A program made the translations under genes and the position numbers. From Bacillaceae bacterium (GTDB taxonomy: Bacteria > Bacillota > Bacilli > Bacillales_A > Planococcaceae), in the NCBI GenBank assembly GCA_030149685.1, contig JASLGI010000010.1:1-34842 (forward strand): 34,842 nt of DNA. The letters run 5' to 3'. The notes below the pieces were generated by a model. That model searched no databases. It had not been told where the DNA came from and worked only from the letters and a program-made list of their open reading frames with translations. The stretch's first letter is position 1, and the number at the start of each line of letters is the position of its first letter. Below are positions 14,326-23,572 of the stretch, piece after piece.

Positions 14326-17096
14326 CTAGTTTCTCTTTCGTTCCTCTTCAGTATACCAAGTTTCGAGCGTTTCGACCATATTCCCGAGCCGAACTTTTCG
14401 AACAGGAATATTTGGCAACACATTTATAAAGTAAGCGCCATAAGACTTTGTTTCAATCCGACGATCTAACACGATAAATCCTCCACGATCAGTCGATGCG
14501 CGAATGAGGCGACCAAATCCTTGACGAAAACGAACGAGTGCTTCAGGTAAACTGTAATGCATAAACGTGTCTTCTCCTCGTTTAGTCACAGCTTCCGCTT
14601 TTTTTCGATACATTGGATCAAGAGGTGATGAAAATGGTAAGCGCGCGACGAGAACTGCCGATAAAGAATCCCCTGGAATATCGACGCCCTCCCAAAAGCT
14701 CGTCGTTCCGAATAAAATTACTCGTTCCCACTGTTGAAAAGAACGCATCATTTTCGCTCGACTCCCACCACTTAATCCTTGGGCTAATACAATATAATCT
14801 TCTAACAACTCGCTCTCTGTAAGCAACTCATACGCCTCTTTTAACATTTGTTGTGATGTAAAAAGAACAAACATTCGACCATTTGTCGCATATGCTGTTT
14901 GAACGACTGCATCAACGACTGCTGCGATATACTCTTCTTCCGATACTTCTTGAATAAGAGGCATATCTTCTACAATCCAAAGGGCTGCACCTTCATAAAA
15001 ACTATCAGGAGCTCGAAATTGATGGATCGGAACATCTTTAGATAAACCGAGTTGCTTCGTAATGAATTGTTCATCATCACGCACAGTCATCGTCCCTGAT
15101 GTCCAAATAATTGTGCGGGCTTTTTTACTTAACCGATGCTGAATAACTGACATCGCATGAAGTGGACGTTTTGTAAGACGAACACTACCTGGTAATCCTT
15201 TTGTATCAAGTGATAAGACGAGCGCTTCACTTGCACCATCATTTTCAGCAAAGAAGGCAATCCAATCATCTAACAACTCTTCTAATTGTCGTACGCGATC
15301 CAACCATGTTTCTATATAAGCACGATCCCGTTTTGTCCACTCTTGCTCTCTTTCTACAACGGGAGTGATAAATAAATGGAGAGCTTGAATATATTGAAAG
15401 AACCGTTGAGAAGTTTCATGGAAAATCTTTTCTCGTTTCCATTCTTCTTCTAATAACAACTGCTTTTCTCGCACCCTCGACGTATCATGAAGAAATGCTC
15501 GTTCAATCAGTCGCTCGACCGCTGCCTCAAACGTATGAACGAACCGGTCACGCATTCGATCAATATATGTTTTTTCTCGTTCATTCATCGGAACAAATGA
15601 TGAGCGAATTCGTAGCACTTTCGGCAGTAAGTCACTTTCTCCTTCATTATGGACTTGTCCGATCATATATTTCCAAAATGTATATGAAAATGCGACTTCT
15701 TTCGAATGAATAGCAGCATCGATCATTTGATGAGCTTCATCGATAATACATCCACCTGCTCGTTCAACTAAAGGAGCACTTTCATCAGAAGACATTAACC
15801 ACGCATGATTAGTAAATATTAAATGCGCACGTTTCGCCTGCTCCCAAGCATAGAGGTGGAAATCAGCATGTCGTTCTTCTCCTCGACCGCTTCACTTTTT
15901 CTTAAACGATCTAAAATTAAATGCCCTCCTCTAGAAACATTCAACTCTTCTAAGTCTCCGACGTCTGTCTCCATTAACCAAACAAATACTTGCATGATCG
16001 CCAATGTCTCGTCATAAGAATGATCTGTCGTTTCTAATAAGCGTAAAAAACGTTCAAACGAAAAATAATGCCGGCGACCTTTTAAAATAGCAATACGTAA
16101 TTGTTGGCCAATCATTTTTTCAACTTTTGGTACTTCTTTTGCAACGAGTTGATCGACTAAATGGTTCGTATACGTACTGATCACAACATTTGTATTTTGC
16201 CAAATCGCATAAACGGCCGCCGGATATAAGTAACCTAATGATTTACCGACACCTGTCGGTACTTCCGCTACGACTTCCTCTCCCTTTTCAAGTGAATCCC
16301 AAACAGTATCCATAAACTGTAGTTGAGCTTTTCGTTCAACGAATGAAGGGTGTGCTCGATGAAGAACTTCCATCTTATCTTCACGAGTTTTAGGATATTG
16401 GAAGGTCGAACGATTTGTTATTTCTTCAATCACTCGTTCTTTATAAGGAATCCCTTGATACACTGCGTAACGTGCAGGTGTTGGTCGAGGATTTTTTAAT
16501 AAGTAATAAAACAAACTAGACACATTCGACTGCAATGAAAAAGAACGGCGGTGAAGCTGTTGCAATGTCGCTGTTGGTAAACGAAGCAACTTCTCATAAC
16601 AGTGCATGAGTAAATGTGCGGTCGCTTCTGCATCATCATCTGCTCGATGTGCGCGTTGTAATGGAAGTTGGAGTTGGTCCGCTAAATCTTGTAAACGATA
16701 ACTGTATGCCGAAGGAAACGTAATCTTCGCTAATTCGACGGTATCAATCGTTTCCCCTTTCCACGGCTCGATGCCACAGCGCTCCCACTCATAGTGTAAA
16801 AAAGAGAGGTCAAACCGGATATTGTGAGCGACAAAAACTGTCCCAGCTAACTTTCTAGCTACTTCTTCTGCAATCTCTTCAAATGTTGGAGCACCTTTCA
16901 CATCTTCATCTGTAATCGATGTCAACTGAGAAATAAAAGGGGGAATTGGTTGTTCTGGTTGAACAAATGTAGAATAACGATCTACAATCTTTTTATTTTT
17001 TACAAACACGATAGCTATTTGAATCATGCGATCTCCTTTTTCAGGAGAATGTCCCGTCGTTTCTAAATCAACTACCGCATACGTTGTCTCTTTCAT
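14326..17096 (-). pseudogene. dinG: DinG-type 3'-5' exonuclease/helicase, split by a frameshift
   Basis: Two open frames together span one Gram-positive DinG of about 920 residues. The upstream frame (15819-17096) has the DnaQ-type exonuclease domain (VVDLETTG, AHNIRFDLSFLHYE, HRADDDAEAT) and Walker A PTGVGKS. The downstream frame (ATG at 15795, stop at 14326) has the DEAH box IIDEAHQM and motif VI QGFGRLIRAS. Translating the downstream frame back beyond its ATG gives AKRAHLIFTNHAWLM, the expected family sequence, until a TGA near 15890. The break is therefore at about 15880-15890 and equals loss of one base (or gain of two). ATG at 17096 starts the first part. A LexA-type box lies upstream. 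It may be a real mutation or a sequence error. In Staphylococcus aureus this protein acts as a nuclease rather than a helicase. Confidence 0.85.
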
Positions 17097-17133
17097 AAAT
17101 TATCAACTTCCTATATTATGTGCTAATCAAATT

Positions 17134-17147
17134 GTAACATATGTTCG
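17134..17147 (-). promoter_or_regulatory. LexA (DinR) SOS box ahead of dinG
   Basis: The minus-strand CGAACATATGTTAC fits the Bacillus LexA consensus CGAACRNRYGTTYC at every fixed position except one Y. It lies about 38 bases upstream of the dinG ATG, in the only intergenic gap there, so it would place dinG and its followers under SOS control. Confidence 0.6.
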
Positions 17148-17181
17148 AAACGTTCTGATACGTTGTTTCTTTTTGAAAATC

Positions 17182-17210
17182 GAAAAAGCCGAGAGTTTTT
17201 TCTCGGCTTC
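17182..17210 (-). terminator. Terminator of panBCD
   Basis: AGCCGAGA and TCTCGGCT form an 8-bp stem with an A-rich six-base loop, followed on the minus strand by five Ts. It begins just after the stop of the panD-position gene. Confidence 0.85.
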
Positions 17211-17214
17211 TCTT

Positions 17215-17604
17215 TTATTCTTCTACTGACCATTTTAATGAGTGACGAGATGCTTCGATGACTTCGTTTTCTTCATTCACTCGACAACGAATCGATTCAT
17301 GCGTCAGAGCACGTGCACTTTCAACATATGCATACGTTCGCAAAATGAGGCGATCGTTTAATTCTAAAAAACCGCCTAAACTTCCGTAAGCAACAACTGC
17401 TCGACTTTCTGCTCGCCCTTCTGCGATAACGACTGAAAAACGTTCTTTCGTTCGTGGACAAATTACTTCTGCAATTTCTCCCGGCATAATTTGAGCAGCT
17501 TCTAATATTTCTCCATCTACTAGCAAATACTCTTCCATTGAGTCAAGATGGCGCTCTGTTATTTGTACATAGGCGACTTGACTATTTAAAAACTTTCGAA
17601 GCAT
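17215..17604 (-). CDS. PanD-like protein lacking the self-cleavage site
   Basis: It sits exactly where panD (aspartate 1-decarboxylase, which makes beta-alanine) belongs, 12 bases after panC, and at 129 residues matches PanD length. It aligns end to end with PanD (MLRKFLNSQVAYVQIT start; EAAQIMPGE; RF; AEGRAESRAVVAYG; ND-RLILRTY). However, the residues that make PanD work are changed. The Gly24-Ser25 pair that self-cleaves to form the pyruvoyl group falls in S22-M-E-E-Y-L with no Gly-Ser. Lys9 is Gln, Tyr58 is Val and Asn72 is Tyr (E. coli numbering); Arg54 is kept (R55). The frame is intact with a good ribosome site (GGAGGAG). It may be a non-enzymatic relative, a changed activity, or use D21-S22. 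I would not call it an active decarboxylase from this sequence. Confidence 0.75.
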   Translation of the reverse strand: MLRKFLNSQVAYVQITERHLDSMEEYLLVDGEILEAAQIMPGEIAEVICPRTKERFSVVIAEGRAESRAVVAYGSLGGFLELNDRLILRTYAYVESARALTHESIRCRVNEENEVIEASRHSLKWSVEE

Positions 17605-17616
17605 CTAAACTCCTCC

Positions 17617-18459
17617 TTAACGTGCAATAATGACATTGTCAATAAGACGTGTCTTTGAAAAATAAACAGCACAAGCTAACACGAATGTTTCTGTCTTTTC
17701 TTGCGGGGGTGTTAACTGAGGATAAGATAAAAGCGAAACATAATCAACGGTTCCGCTCGTATTTTTTTCAATCCATTTTTCTGTCATTTTCTCTACTTTT
17801 TCAGCGGTCTCTCCATTGAGTAACAGAGTTTCTCCCCGTTTTAAAGCTTCATATAAAGCCGGAGCTTCCATCCGTTCTCGTTCTGTTAAATGAACATTTC
17901 TTGAACTTTTCGCTAAACCATCTTCTTCTCGATACGTCGGCACACGAACAATTTCTGTACGAAAATTGTAATCACGAACAAAAGATTCGATGATCGCTAA
18001 TTGTTGCACGTCTTTCATTCCAAAATAGGCACGATCGGGGTCAATAATGTGGAATAGCTTTAAAATGACTTGGAGTACCCCATCAAAGTGTGTCGGACGA
18101 CTCGCACCACATAATACTTTTGCCATTTCTCCTGGGAGAATACGGATTCCTGCATCTGTCGGATACATCGTCTCAGGCGTCGGTGTGAATACATAATCAA
18201 CCCCTGCTTTTTTTGCTAGACGTAGATCACGATCAGTATCTCTTGGATACTCTTCAAAATCTTCATCAGGACCAAACTGTGTTGGATTTACAAAAATGCT
18301 TAAGACGACGAGATCATTTTCTTTTCGTGCTCGTTCAATGAGCGATAAATGTCCCTCGTGTAAAAAACCCATCGTTGCTACATATCCTACTGTTTTCCCT
18401 TCCCGGTTTTCACGTGCAACTGCTCGTTGCATCTCTTTTGGCTGTTCATAGACGATCAT
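17617..18459 (-). CDS. panC: Pantothenate synthetase
   Basis: Joins pantoate to beta-alanine with ATP through a pantoyl-adenylate. Nucleotidyl-transferase motifs are present: MGFLHEGH (HxGH, about residues 30-37), [28 protein letters not shown] and the KMSKS-like AKSSRN near 180. 280 residues, standard length. The ATG (18457-18459) overlaps the panB stop in an ATGA, so translation is coupled. Its partner enzyme for beta-alanine supply would be the neighbouring panD product, which here lacks the catalytic site; PanC itself keeps its motifs and looks functional. Confidence 0.97.
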   Translation of the reverse strand: MIVYEQPKEMQRAVARENREGKTVGYVATMGFLHEGHLSLIERARKENDLVVLSIFVNPTQFGPDEDFEEYPRDTDRDLRLAKKAGVDYVFTPTPETMYPTDAGIRILPGEMAKVLCGASRPTHFDGVLQVILKLFHIIDPDRAYFGMKDVQQLAIIESFVRDYNFRTEIVRVPTYREEDGLAKSSRNVHLTERERMEAPALYEALKRGETLLLNGETAEKVEKMTEKWIEKNTSGTVDYVSLLSYPQLTPPQEKTETFVLACAVYFSKTRLIDNVIIAR

Positions 18460-19304
18460 TTCCCCTCGTCTCCTTTCGCTCCATAGAGAGTGGAAAGTTC
18501 TTCTTCTTTCATTGTGAAATGATGTTTTTTCGTAGGAAATGTTTTTTCTTTCACAGCTTGAACGTAACGCGTCATTCCTTCTTTTGCTACAGTTCCTGCT
18601 TCTGCGAATACTTCGACAAACTTCGGTACGTAGTGATCGCCATAGCGAATCATATCGTTGACGACGAGTACTTGTCCGTCAGTCTCTTTTCCTGCACCAA
18701 TACCGATCACTGGGATCTCTACTGCTTCTGATACCTCTTTAGCTAACTGATGAGGTATCATTTCAACGACGAGCATTACCGCTCCTGCACGTTCACAAGC
18801 TTGAGCATCTTCAATGAGTTGCTTCGCTTGAGATGCTGTCTTTCCTTGGACTTTATATCCTCCTTGAACAGCAGCGGACTGCGGCAATAATCCTAAATGG
18901 GCAACTGTCGGAATACCTGCTTCTGTTAACAAGGCGATTTTATCAATAACACGCCCTGCTCCCTCTAATTTTAAAGCATCTGCATCCGTTTCTTGATACA
19001 TGCGAATCGCTGTTTTTAGCGTCACATCTTCTGAACGATGGTATGAACCAAACGGCATATCAACGACGACGAATGTATCTGTTGCGCCTCGTCGAACTGC
19101 TTTTGCGTGATGAATCATATCATCGACAGTTACTTTCACTGTAGAATCATATCCGAGCACGACCATTCCGAGTGAGTCTCCGACTAAAATTGTATCGACT
19201 CCTGCCTGCTCTGCTAAACGTGCTGTCGGGTAATCGTACGCCGTAAGCATAACGATTTTCTCGCCTGCTTCTTTCATTTTTTTAAAATCTGTCGTAGTTT
19301 TCAT
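18456..19304 (-). CDS. panB: 3-methyl-2-oxobutanoate hydroxymethyltransferase
   Basis: Transfers a one-carbon unit from 5,10-methylene-THF to ketoisovalerate to give ketopantoate, the first step of pantothenate synthesis. TIM-barrel signatures are clear: [36 protein letters not shown] (metal-binding Asp), [15 protein letters not shown] and [10 protein letters not shown], then [25 protein letters not shown]. 282 residues. ATG at 19302-19304 follows AGGAGG. It heads the panBCD operon, preceded by a structured leader and separated from birA by a terminator, so it has its own promoter, which I could not place with confidence. Confidence 0.97.
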   Translation of the reverse strand: MKTTTDFKKMKEAGEKIVMLTAYDYPTARLAEQAGVDTILVGDSLGMVVLGYDSTVKVTVDDMIHHAKAVRRGATDTFVVVDMPFGSYHRSEDVTLKTAIRMYQETDADALKLEGAGRVIDKIALLTEAGIPTVAHLGLLPQSAAVQGGYKVQGKTASQAKQLIEDAQACERAGAVMLVVEMIPHQLAKEVSEAVEIPVIGIGAGKETDGQVLVVNDMIRYGDHYVPKFVEVFAEAGTVAKEGMTRYVQAVKEKTFPTKKHHFTMKEEELSTLYGAKGDEGK

Positions 19305-19340
19305 TTCTTTTCCTCCTGTTTGGAAGGAATATGCCTATGT

Positions 19341-19382
19341 ATGCGCTTCCGTTGCATGCCAAGACATTTCCGTCCTTGTCTT
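19341..19382 (-). promoter_or_regulatory. Two-hairpin RNA leader of panBCD, pan-motif-like
   Basis: In the panB leader (minus strand) two short hairpins follow each other. The first is AAGACA/TGTCTT (19361-19382) and the second ATGC/GCAT (19341-19357). Both present the same ACGGAA in the loop. Tandem hairpins in the 5' UTR of panB operons are what the published pan RNA motif of Firmicutes looks like. I matched place and architecture, not the covariance model. Downstream, a CTTCC near 19322 could pair with the GGAAG of loop two, offering an alternative fold close to the ribosome site. Confidence 0.5.
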
Positions 19383-19415
19383 TTTCATGATCAAGGCAGA
19401 TAACAATCGTTCAAA

Positions 19416-19459
19416 CAAAAAAGCGATAGTGCAGCTCGCTTGATACTGCCCATCGCTTT
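19416..19459 (-). terminator. Terminator after birA
   Basis: AAAGCGAT...CAG pairs with CTG...ATCGCTTT around an interior loop, with a T tract on the minus strand. It separates the ypjD-dapB-bshA-cca-birA group from panBCD. Confidence 0.85.
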
Positions 19460-19492
19460 GTACTATATCAAATTATATTTCTTTTGTACATC

Positions 19493-20470
19493 TTACGGCA
19501 TTTGAGAAATATCTGCCGAATAAATCGAACGTACCGTACCGTCGTCTAAACGCATCTCTAATAAACCTTCATCCGAAATACCGATCGCTTCTCCTTCTAA
19601 CACTTCATCAACGAGTGTCGCTCGAATGCGTTTTCCCGTCGTAATAGAATAACTTTCCCATAGTAAACGTATCGGTCCAAACCCTTCTCGTTCATAAATG
19701 TTTATATACTTTTCCATATATTTTAAAATCGCAGCGATAATCGGTGCTCTGTCCCATTTCTTCCCGGTCTTCATTCGAAGTGATGTTGCAATATCGTTTA
19801 ATTCTTCCGGGAAATCAGTTGGCTTTTGGTTAATATTCATTCCGATTCCTACAATAATTGCCTGAATACGATCAGGTTCTGCCTGAAGCTCTGTTAAAAT
19901 ACCTGTTAATTTTAATTGGTCGAGTAAAATATCATTCGGCCATTTAATTTGAGCTTCAACGCCTGTCACTTCCTTTAGCGCTTGGATAATAGCAACAGCT
20001 GTTACTAAAGTTACTTGCGGTGCCTCCTGAAACGTTAAATCCGGACGAAGAATGACACTCATCCAAATGCCTGAACCTTTCGTTGATTCCCATGGACGCG
20101 AGAGACGTCCTTTTCCTGCAGTTTGTTCCTCAGCAATAACGACTGTACCGTCTGGAGCTCCTTCTTGCGCGAGCTGATGAGCAATTAATTGAGTCGATTC
20201 GCACGATTCATATGTCTGAATTACTCGTCCATAACGTTCTGTTTCAAGCAATGGAGCGACATGTGCCTTTTCAATACGGTCAGGGAAATCATGAAGTACG
20301 TATCCTTTTTTGCGGATCGATTCAATTTGATACCCTTCTGTTTCTAACTCTTTGATCCACTTCCATACAGCTGTTCGGCTCAGTCCTAGTGTATCTGCCA
20401 TTTGTTGACCTGATACAGGCTCTCCTTCTTCTTCCATTAATAATTGTAATACTTTATCTTTCGTCGTCAC
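19493..20470 (-). CDS. birA: Biotin-protein ligase and biotin repressor
   Basis: Bifunctional: attaches biotin to carboxylase carrier proteins and, as biotinyl-AMP complex, represses biotin genes. The N-terminal winged helix-turn-helix (about 1-62, SGQQMADTLGLSRTAVWKWIKELE) marks it as the repressor class. The ligase core has the biotinyl-AMP loop AGKGRLSRPW, then GSGIWMSVILRP and IKWPNDILL. The C-terminal SH3-like part ends IYSADIS. 325 residues, same as B. subtilis. It begins with GTG (20468-20470), overlapping the end of cca by 17 bases, with AAAGGAG about 13 bases upstream. Confidence 0.96.
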   Translation of the reverse strand: MTTKDKVLQLLMEEEGEPVSGQQMADTLGLSRTAVWKWIKELETEGYQIESIRKKGYVLHDFPDRIEKAHVAPLLETERYGRVIQTYESCESTQLIAHQLAQEGAPDGTVVIAEEQTAGKGRLSRPWESTKGSGIWMSVILRPDLTFQEAPQVTLVTAVAIIQALKEVTGVEAQIKWPNDILLDQLKLTGILTELQAEPDRIQAIIVGIGMNINQKPTDFPEELNDIATSLRMKTGKKWDRAPIIAAILKYMEKYINIYEREGFGPIRLLWESYSITTGKRIRATLVDEVLEGEAIGISDEGLLEMRLDDGTVRSIYSADISQMP

Positions 20471-21626
20471 GTCGTCGGATCCACTCCTTTAATTGTTCCG
20501 CGTCATTTTCTACATTACCTTCCACTATTGCTCGTTCCATCTCATCGAGTAATTCTCCGAGCCACGGTCCTCCTTTTCGCCCAAGAAAAGTCATCACGTC
20601 ACGACCGGTCATTGCGAGGTTTTTCTTCGAACGAATAGGTAATTCTTTTTGAAGTTTTTGAATTTCTTCTAGCGTTAAATGATGTTCACCATCATACGCT
20701 CTCCATGATTGTACGATACTCACTATTTGTTCATCGTATGTATACAAATCATATCGTGTCGGTAAGCCGCGTTTCATCGCTAATTGCTGTACACTTTTTG
20801 CAAATTTCTTTTCTTCATTCGACCATTTGTACGCACGGCCCAATGCCGAAAGAGATACTTGAAAATAACGTGCCCAAGTCACCCAACGTTCTAGCGGATG
20901 CATTCCTACTAATCGGTCCGGATAGTCAGTGTCCATTTTACCTTCTGAAAAAACAGGCAGTACATCGATGAATCCAACCATTTGTGCTTCCATCCATGCT
21001 CGTTTTTCATAAGGTGCGACCGCCCACTTATCAAACTCTTCCTTCATTCGTTCACGTGCAATATGCTGAAACAATTGTTTCTTTTTTTGAATCGCTTGAG
21101 CCGTCTTACTTTCTAATTGATAACCGAAGCGAGCGATGAATCGGAAAGCACGCATCATACGAAGAGCGTCTTCTTGAAACCGTTCCTCTGGATTGCCTAC
21201 AGCTCGAATGATATGCAAATCAATATCTTTTTCACCGCCGAAAGGATCGATCAACATTCCTTCTTTCGTCAAAGCCATCGCATTCATTGTAAAGTCTCTT
21301 CGTCGCAAATCTTCTTCTAAAGAACGGACAAATCGCACTTCTTTTGGACGACGATAATCGACATACTCTGATTCTGTTCGATACGTTGTCACTTCTAATT
21401 GCTCGCCTTTTTCTAAAACTAAAATGGTGCCATGTTCTTTTCCGACAGGTACTGTTTTTGGAAATAATGCTTCAACTTCCTCTGGCGTTGCACTCGTAGC
21501 AATATCGATATCTTTCGGGCGTTCCTTTCGAACATAATCACGAACAGCTCCTCCAACATAGACAGCTTCATATCCTGCTTCTTCTAATTTTTCTAGTACG
21601 TAATGACTCGCCTTCGTTCCGATCAT
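20454..21626 (-). CDS. cca: CCA-adding tRNA nucleotidyltransferase
   Basis: Builds and repairs the 3' CCA of tRNAs without a template. The class II palm has VGGAVRDYV and the metal-binding pair in DIDIATSATPEEV. RRRDFTMNAMALT and the flexible loop with DPFGGEKDI follow. The amino-acid template helix motif EDALRMMRAFRF lies at about 150-162. The C-terminal body and tail (to about 390) are as in Bacillus. ATG at 21624-21626 overlaps the bshA stop in ATGA. 390 residues, near the usual 397. It is within the bshA-cca-birA series conserved in the group. Confidence 0.96.
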   Translation of the reverse strand: MIGTKASHYVLEKLEEAGYEAVYVGGAVRDYVRKERPKDIDIATSATPEEVEALFPKTVPVGKEHGTILVLEKGEQLEVTTYRTESEYVDYRRPKEVRFVRSLEEDLRRRDFTMNAMALTKEGMLIDPFGGEKDIDLHIIRAVGNPEERFQEDALRMMRAFRFIARFGYQLESKTAQAIQKKKQLFQHIARERMKEEFDKWAVAPYEKRAWMEAQMVGFIDVLPVFSEGKMDTDYPDRLVGMHPLERWVTWARYFQVSLSALGRAYKWSNEEKKFAKSVQQLAMKRGLPTRYDLYTYDEQIVSIVQSWRAYDGEHHLTLEEIQKLQKELPIRSKKNLAMTGRDVMTFLGRKGGPWLGELLDEMERAIVEGNVENDAEQLKEWIRRRDDER

Positions 21627-22753
21627 CGTTTCATCACCCGACGATAGAGCGCTTCATACATATCAACGATTTTTTCAGAAGAAAATTGATGTGCGGTCTC
21701 CAATGCTCGTTTGGAAAACTGCTCTCTTTTTTCTTCGAATTGTAATAAATCGAGCGCATAAGCAGCTACAAGTTCTGGATCATCTAATGGTACGAGATAA
21801 CCATTTTCACCATGTTGAACGACTTCTGGAATACCACCAATATCTGTCGCAACAACAGGGACACCTGATGCAAAAGCTTCCAAAATCACAAGTCCAAACG
21901 CTTCTTTATCAGATAAATGAAACATGAGATCGCTCATAGAAAGCAACTCGCGTAAATCTTTTCGTTTTCCTGTAAAAATAACATCTTCTTCTAGTCCTAA
22001 CGTTTGCACTTGACGCTCGATCGCTTCTCTTTCTGGACCATCTCCGACGAGAATGAGTTTCGCTTTTTCAAATGAGCGTACGACACGAAAACTATCGACG
22101 ATATAATCGATACGTTTTACTCGTCGAAAATTCGATATATGAATACAAACTTTCTCATCTTGTGCAATACCGAACTTCTTACGCAATTGTTCATCAGATG
22201 AATGATCTACGTAGTATGCTTCTTCATCAATAAAGTTGTAAATCGTTTCAATGTCTTTTTCTGGCTGAATATAATGATACGTCTCTTCTTTTAAAGCGTC
22301 TGAAACCGCCGTTACTGCGGTTGATTTTTCAATCCCATAACGAACAGTATCTCTTAAATGTGCGTCTCGTCCTAAAATGGTTACATCTGTTCCGTGAAGT
22401 GTCGTCACCATCGGAATATCTGATTTCGCCATATCTTTTCCTAATGCTGCAGCGATTGCATGCGGCACTGCATAATGTACGTGTAATAAATCGAGCGATT
22501 CTTCTTCAATCACTTGAGCGATTTTATTCGCAAGCGCAATATCATACGGCGGGTATTTAAATACTGCATAATGTTCAATCGCGACTTCATGAAAATGAAG
22601 CCGCGGTTGATTTTTTTCATAGCGGTACGGTTCACCTGATGCAATAAAGTGAATCGTATGTCCGCGTTTTGCCATCATCTTACCGAGTTCGGTTGCGACG
22701 ATCCCTGAACCTCCAACCGTCGGATAACAAATTACTCCGATGCGTAATGACAC
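21623..22753 (-). CDS. bshA: L-malate N-acetylglucosaminyltransferase, bacillithiol step 1
   Basis: GT4-fold glycosyltransferase that joins UDP-GlcNAc to L-malate to start bacillithiol synthesis. The N-terminal signature GVICYPTVGGSGIVATELG, HVHYAVPHA in the middle, HISNFRRVKRI at the start of the nucleotide domain, and EAFGLVILEAFASGVPVVAT (donor-binding glutamates) are all present. 376 residues. ATG at 22751-22753 with AAGGAGG upstream. In B. subtilis mgsA and bshB1 (the deacetylase for step 2) precede it; here dapB is only 12 bases upstream, so a deacetylase must be elsewhere if bacillithiol is made. Confidence 0.95.
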   Translation of the reverse strand: MSLRIGVICYPTVGGSGIVATELGKMMAKRGHTIHFIASGEPYRYEKNQPRLHFHEVAIEHYAVFKYPPYDIALANKIAQVIEEESLDLLHVHYAVPHAIAAALGKDMAKSDIPMVTTLHGTDVTILGRDAHLRDTVRYGIEKSTAVTAVSDALKEETYHYIQPEKDIETIYNFIDEEAYYVDHSSDEQLRKKFGIAQDEKVCIHISNFRRVKRIDYIVDSFRVVRSFEKAKLILVGDGPEREAIERQVQTLGLEEDVIFTGKRKDLRELLSMSDLMFHLSDKEAFGLVILEAFASGVPVVATDIGGIPEVVQHGENGYLVPLDDPELVAAYALDLLQFEEKREQFSKRALETAHQFSSEKIVDMYEALYRRVMKR

Positions 22754-22765
22754 AAAAATTCCTCC

Positions 22766-23572
22766 TTACAATAAATGTTCAAGTCCATAAATAAATTGTC
22801 GTTTTGCAACTGCTGCTTGAACACTTAAAATAATTCCTTTTTTAAAGCTTGCTCGATCGAATGAGTCGTGACGAATCGTTAACATCTCTCCTTCGCCACC
22901 GAACATTACTTGCTGATGAGCAAGTAATCCATTTAAACGTACACTATGAATCTTCATCCCATCGATGTCTGCCCCACGTGCTCCTGCAAGCTTTTCTTCT
23001 TCGTTTGGATGCCCTTGAATATGTGGCTCTCGCACTTCTTGAATAAGTTGAGCTGTTTTCGTTGCTGTTCCACTCGGTGCATCAAGTTTTTCATTGTGAT
23101 GCATCTCAATAATTTCGACATCACCTAAATGCTTCGCTGCTCGGCGAGCAAAGTCCATCATCAAGACTGCTCCAATTGAGAAGTTCGGCGCAATAATGAC
23201 ACTACGGTCGACTTCTTCTGCTAATTCTTTTAATTGCATAACCGCTGCGTCTGTCAAACCACTCGTTCCAATAACAACGTGCAATTTACTTTTTAATGCT
23301 GTTTTCGTATTTTCAAACACCGCATCTGGCTGTGTCACATCAAAGAAAATCGTCGGTGCTACTTCATCAATGGCCTTACTTAAATCTGTATAAATTGGAA
23401 TACCATCGTAATCGACGACTTCCCCATCACGTAAAAATTTCCCCTCATGCTTATAGTCAAAAGCGGCGATCACACGCATTCCATCTGTTTCATTGATTGC
23501 TTCAACGACAGTTTTACCTAAACGTCCACGTGCTCCTGCAACAATTACATTCATCATTGACATATCTATCAT
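22766..23572 (-). CDS. dapB: 4-hydroxy-tetrahydrodipicolinate reductase
   Basis: NAD(P)H reductase of the diaminopimelate/lysine pathway, which also feeds spore dipicolinate. The nucleotide-binding loop is VAGARGRLGKTVV. The catalytic segment HHNEKLDAPSGTA holds the two histidines, lysine and substrate-binding GT. The C-terminal HDSFDRASFKKGI is typical. The ATG at 23570-23572 overlaps the ypjD stop (ATGA), but the weak AAGGGG is better spaced (10 bases) for an in-frame ATG at 23563. Either is possible, and the family core starts a few residues later. 268 residues at most, usual length. Confidence 0.95.
   Translation of the reverse strand: MIDMSMMNVIVAGARGRLGKTVVEAINETDGMRVIAAFDYKHEGKFLRDGEVVDYDGIPIYTDLSKAIDEVAPTIFFDVTQPDAVFENTKTALKSKLHVVIGTSGLTDAAVMQLKELAEEVDRSVIIAPNFSIGAVLMMDFARRAAKHLGDVEIIEMHHNEKLDAPSGTATKTAQLIQEVREPHIQGHPNEEEKLAGARGADIDGMKIHSVRLNGLLAHQQVMFGGEGEMLTIRHDSFDRASFKKGIILSVQAAVAKRQFIYGLEHLL

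Noticed and set aside
15880..15895. Programmed ribosomal frameshift in dinG.
   Set aside because: The A run is not a proper slippery heptamer in the zero frame, and a -1 slip there meets TGA at once. A base loss is simpler.
17215..17604. PanD-like gene as ordinary active panD.
   Set aside because: Although position and length fit, the self-cleavage pair and several catalytic residues are absent, so the standard name was withheld.
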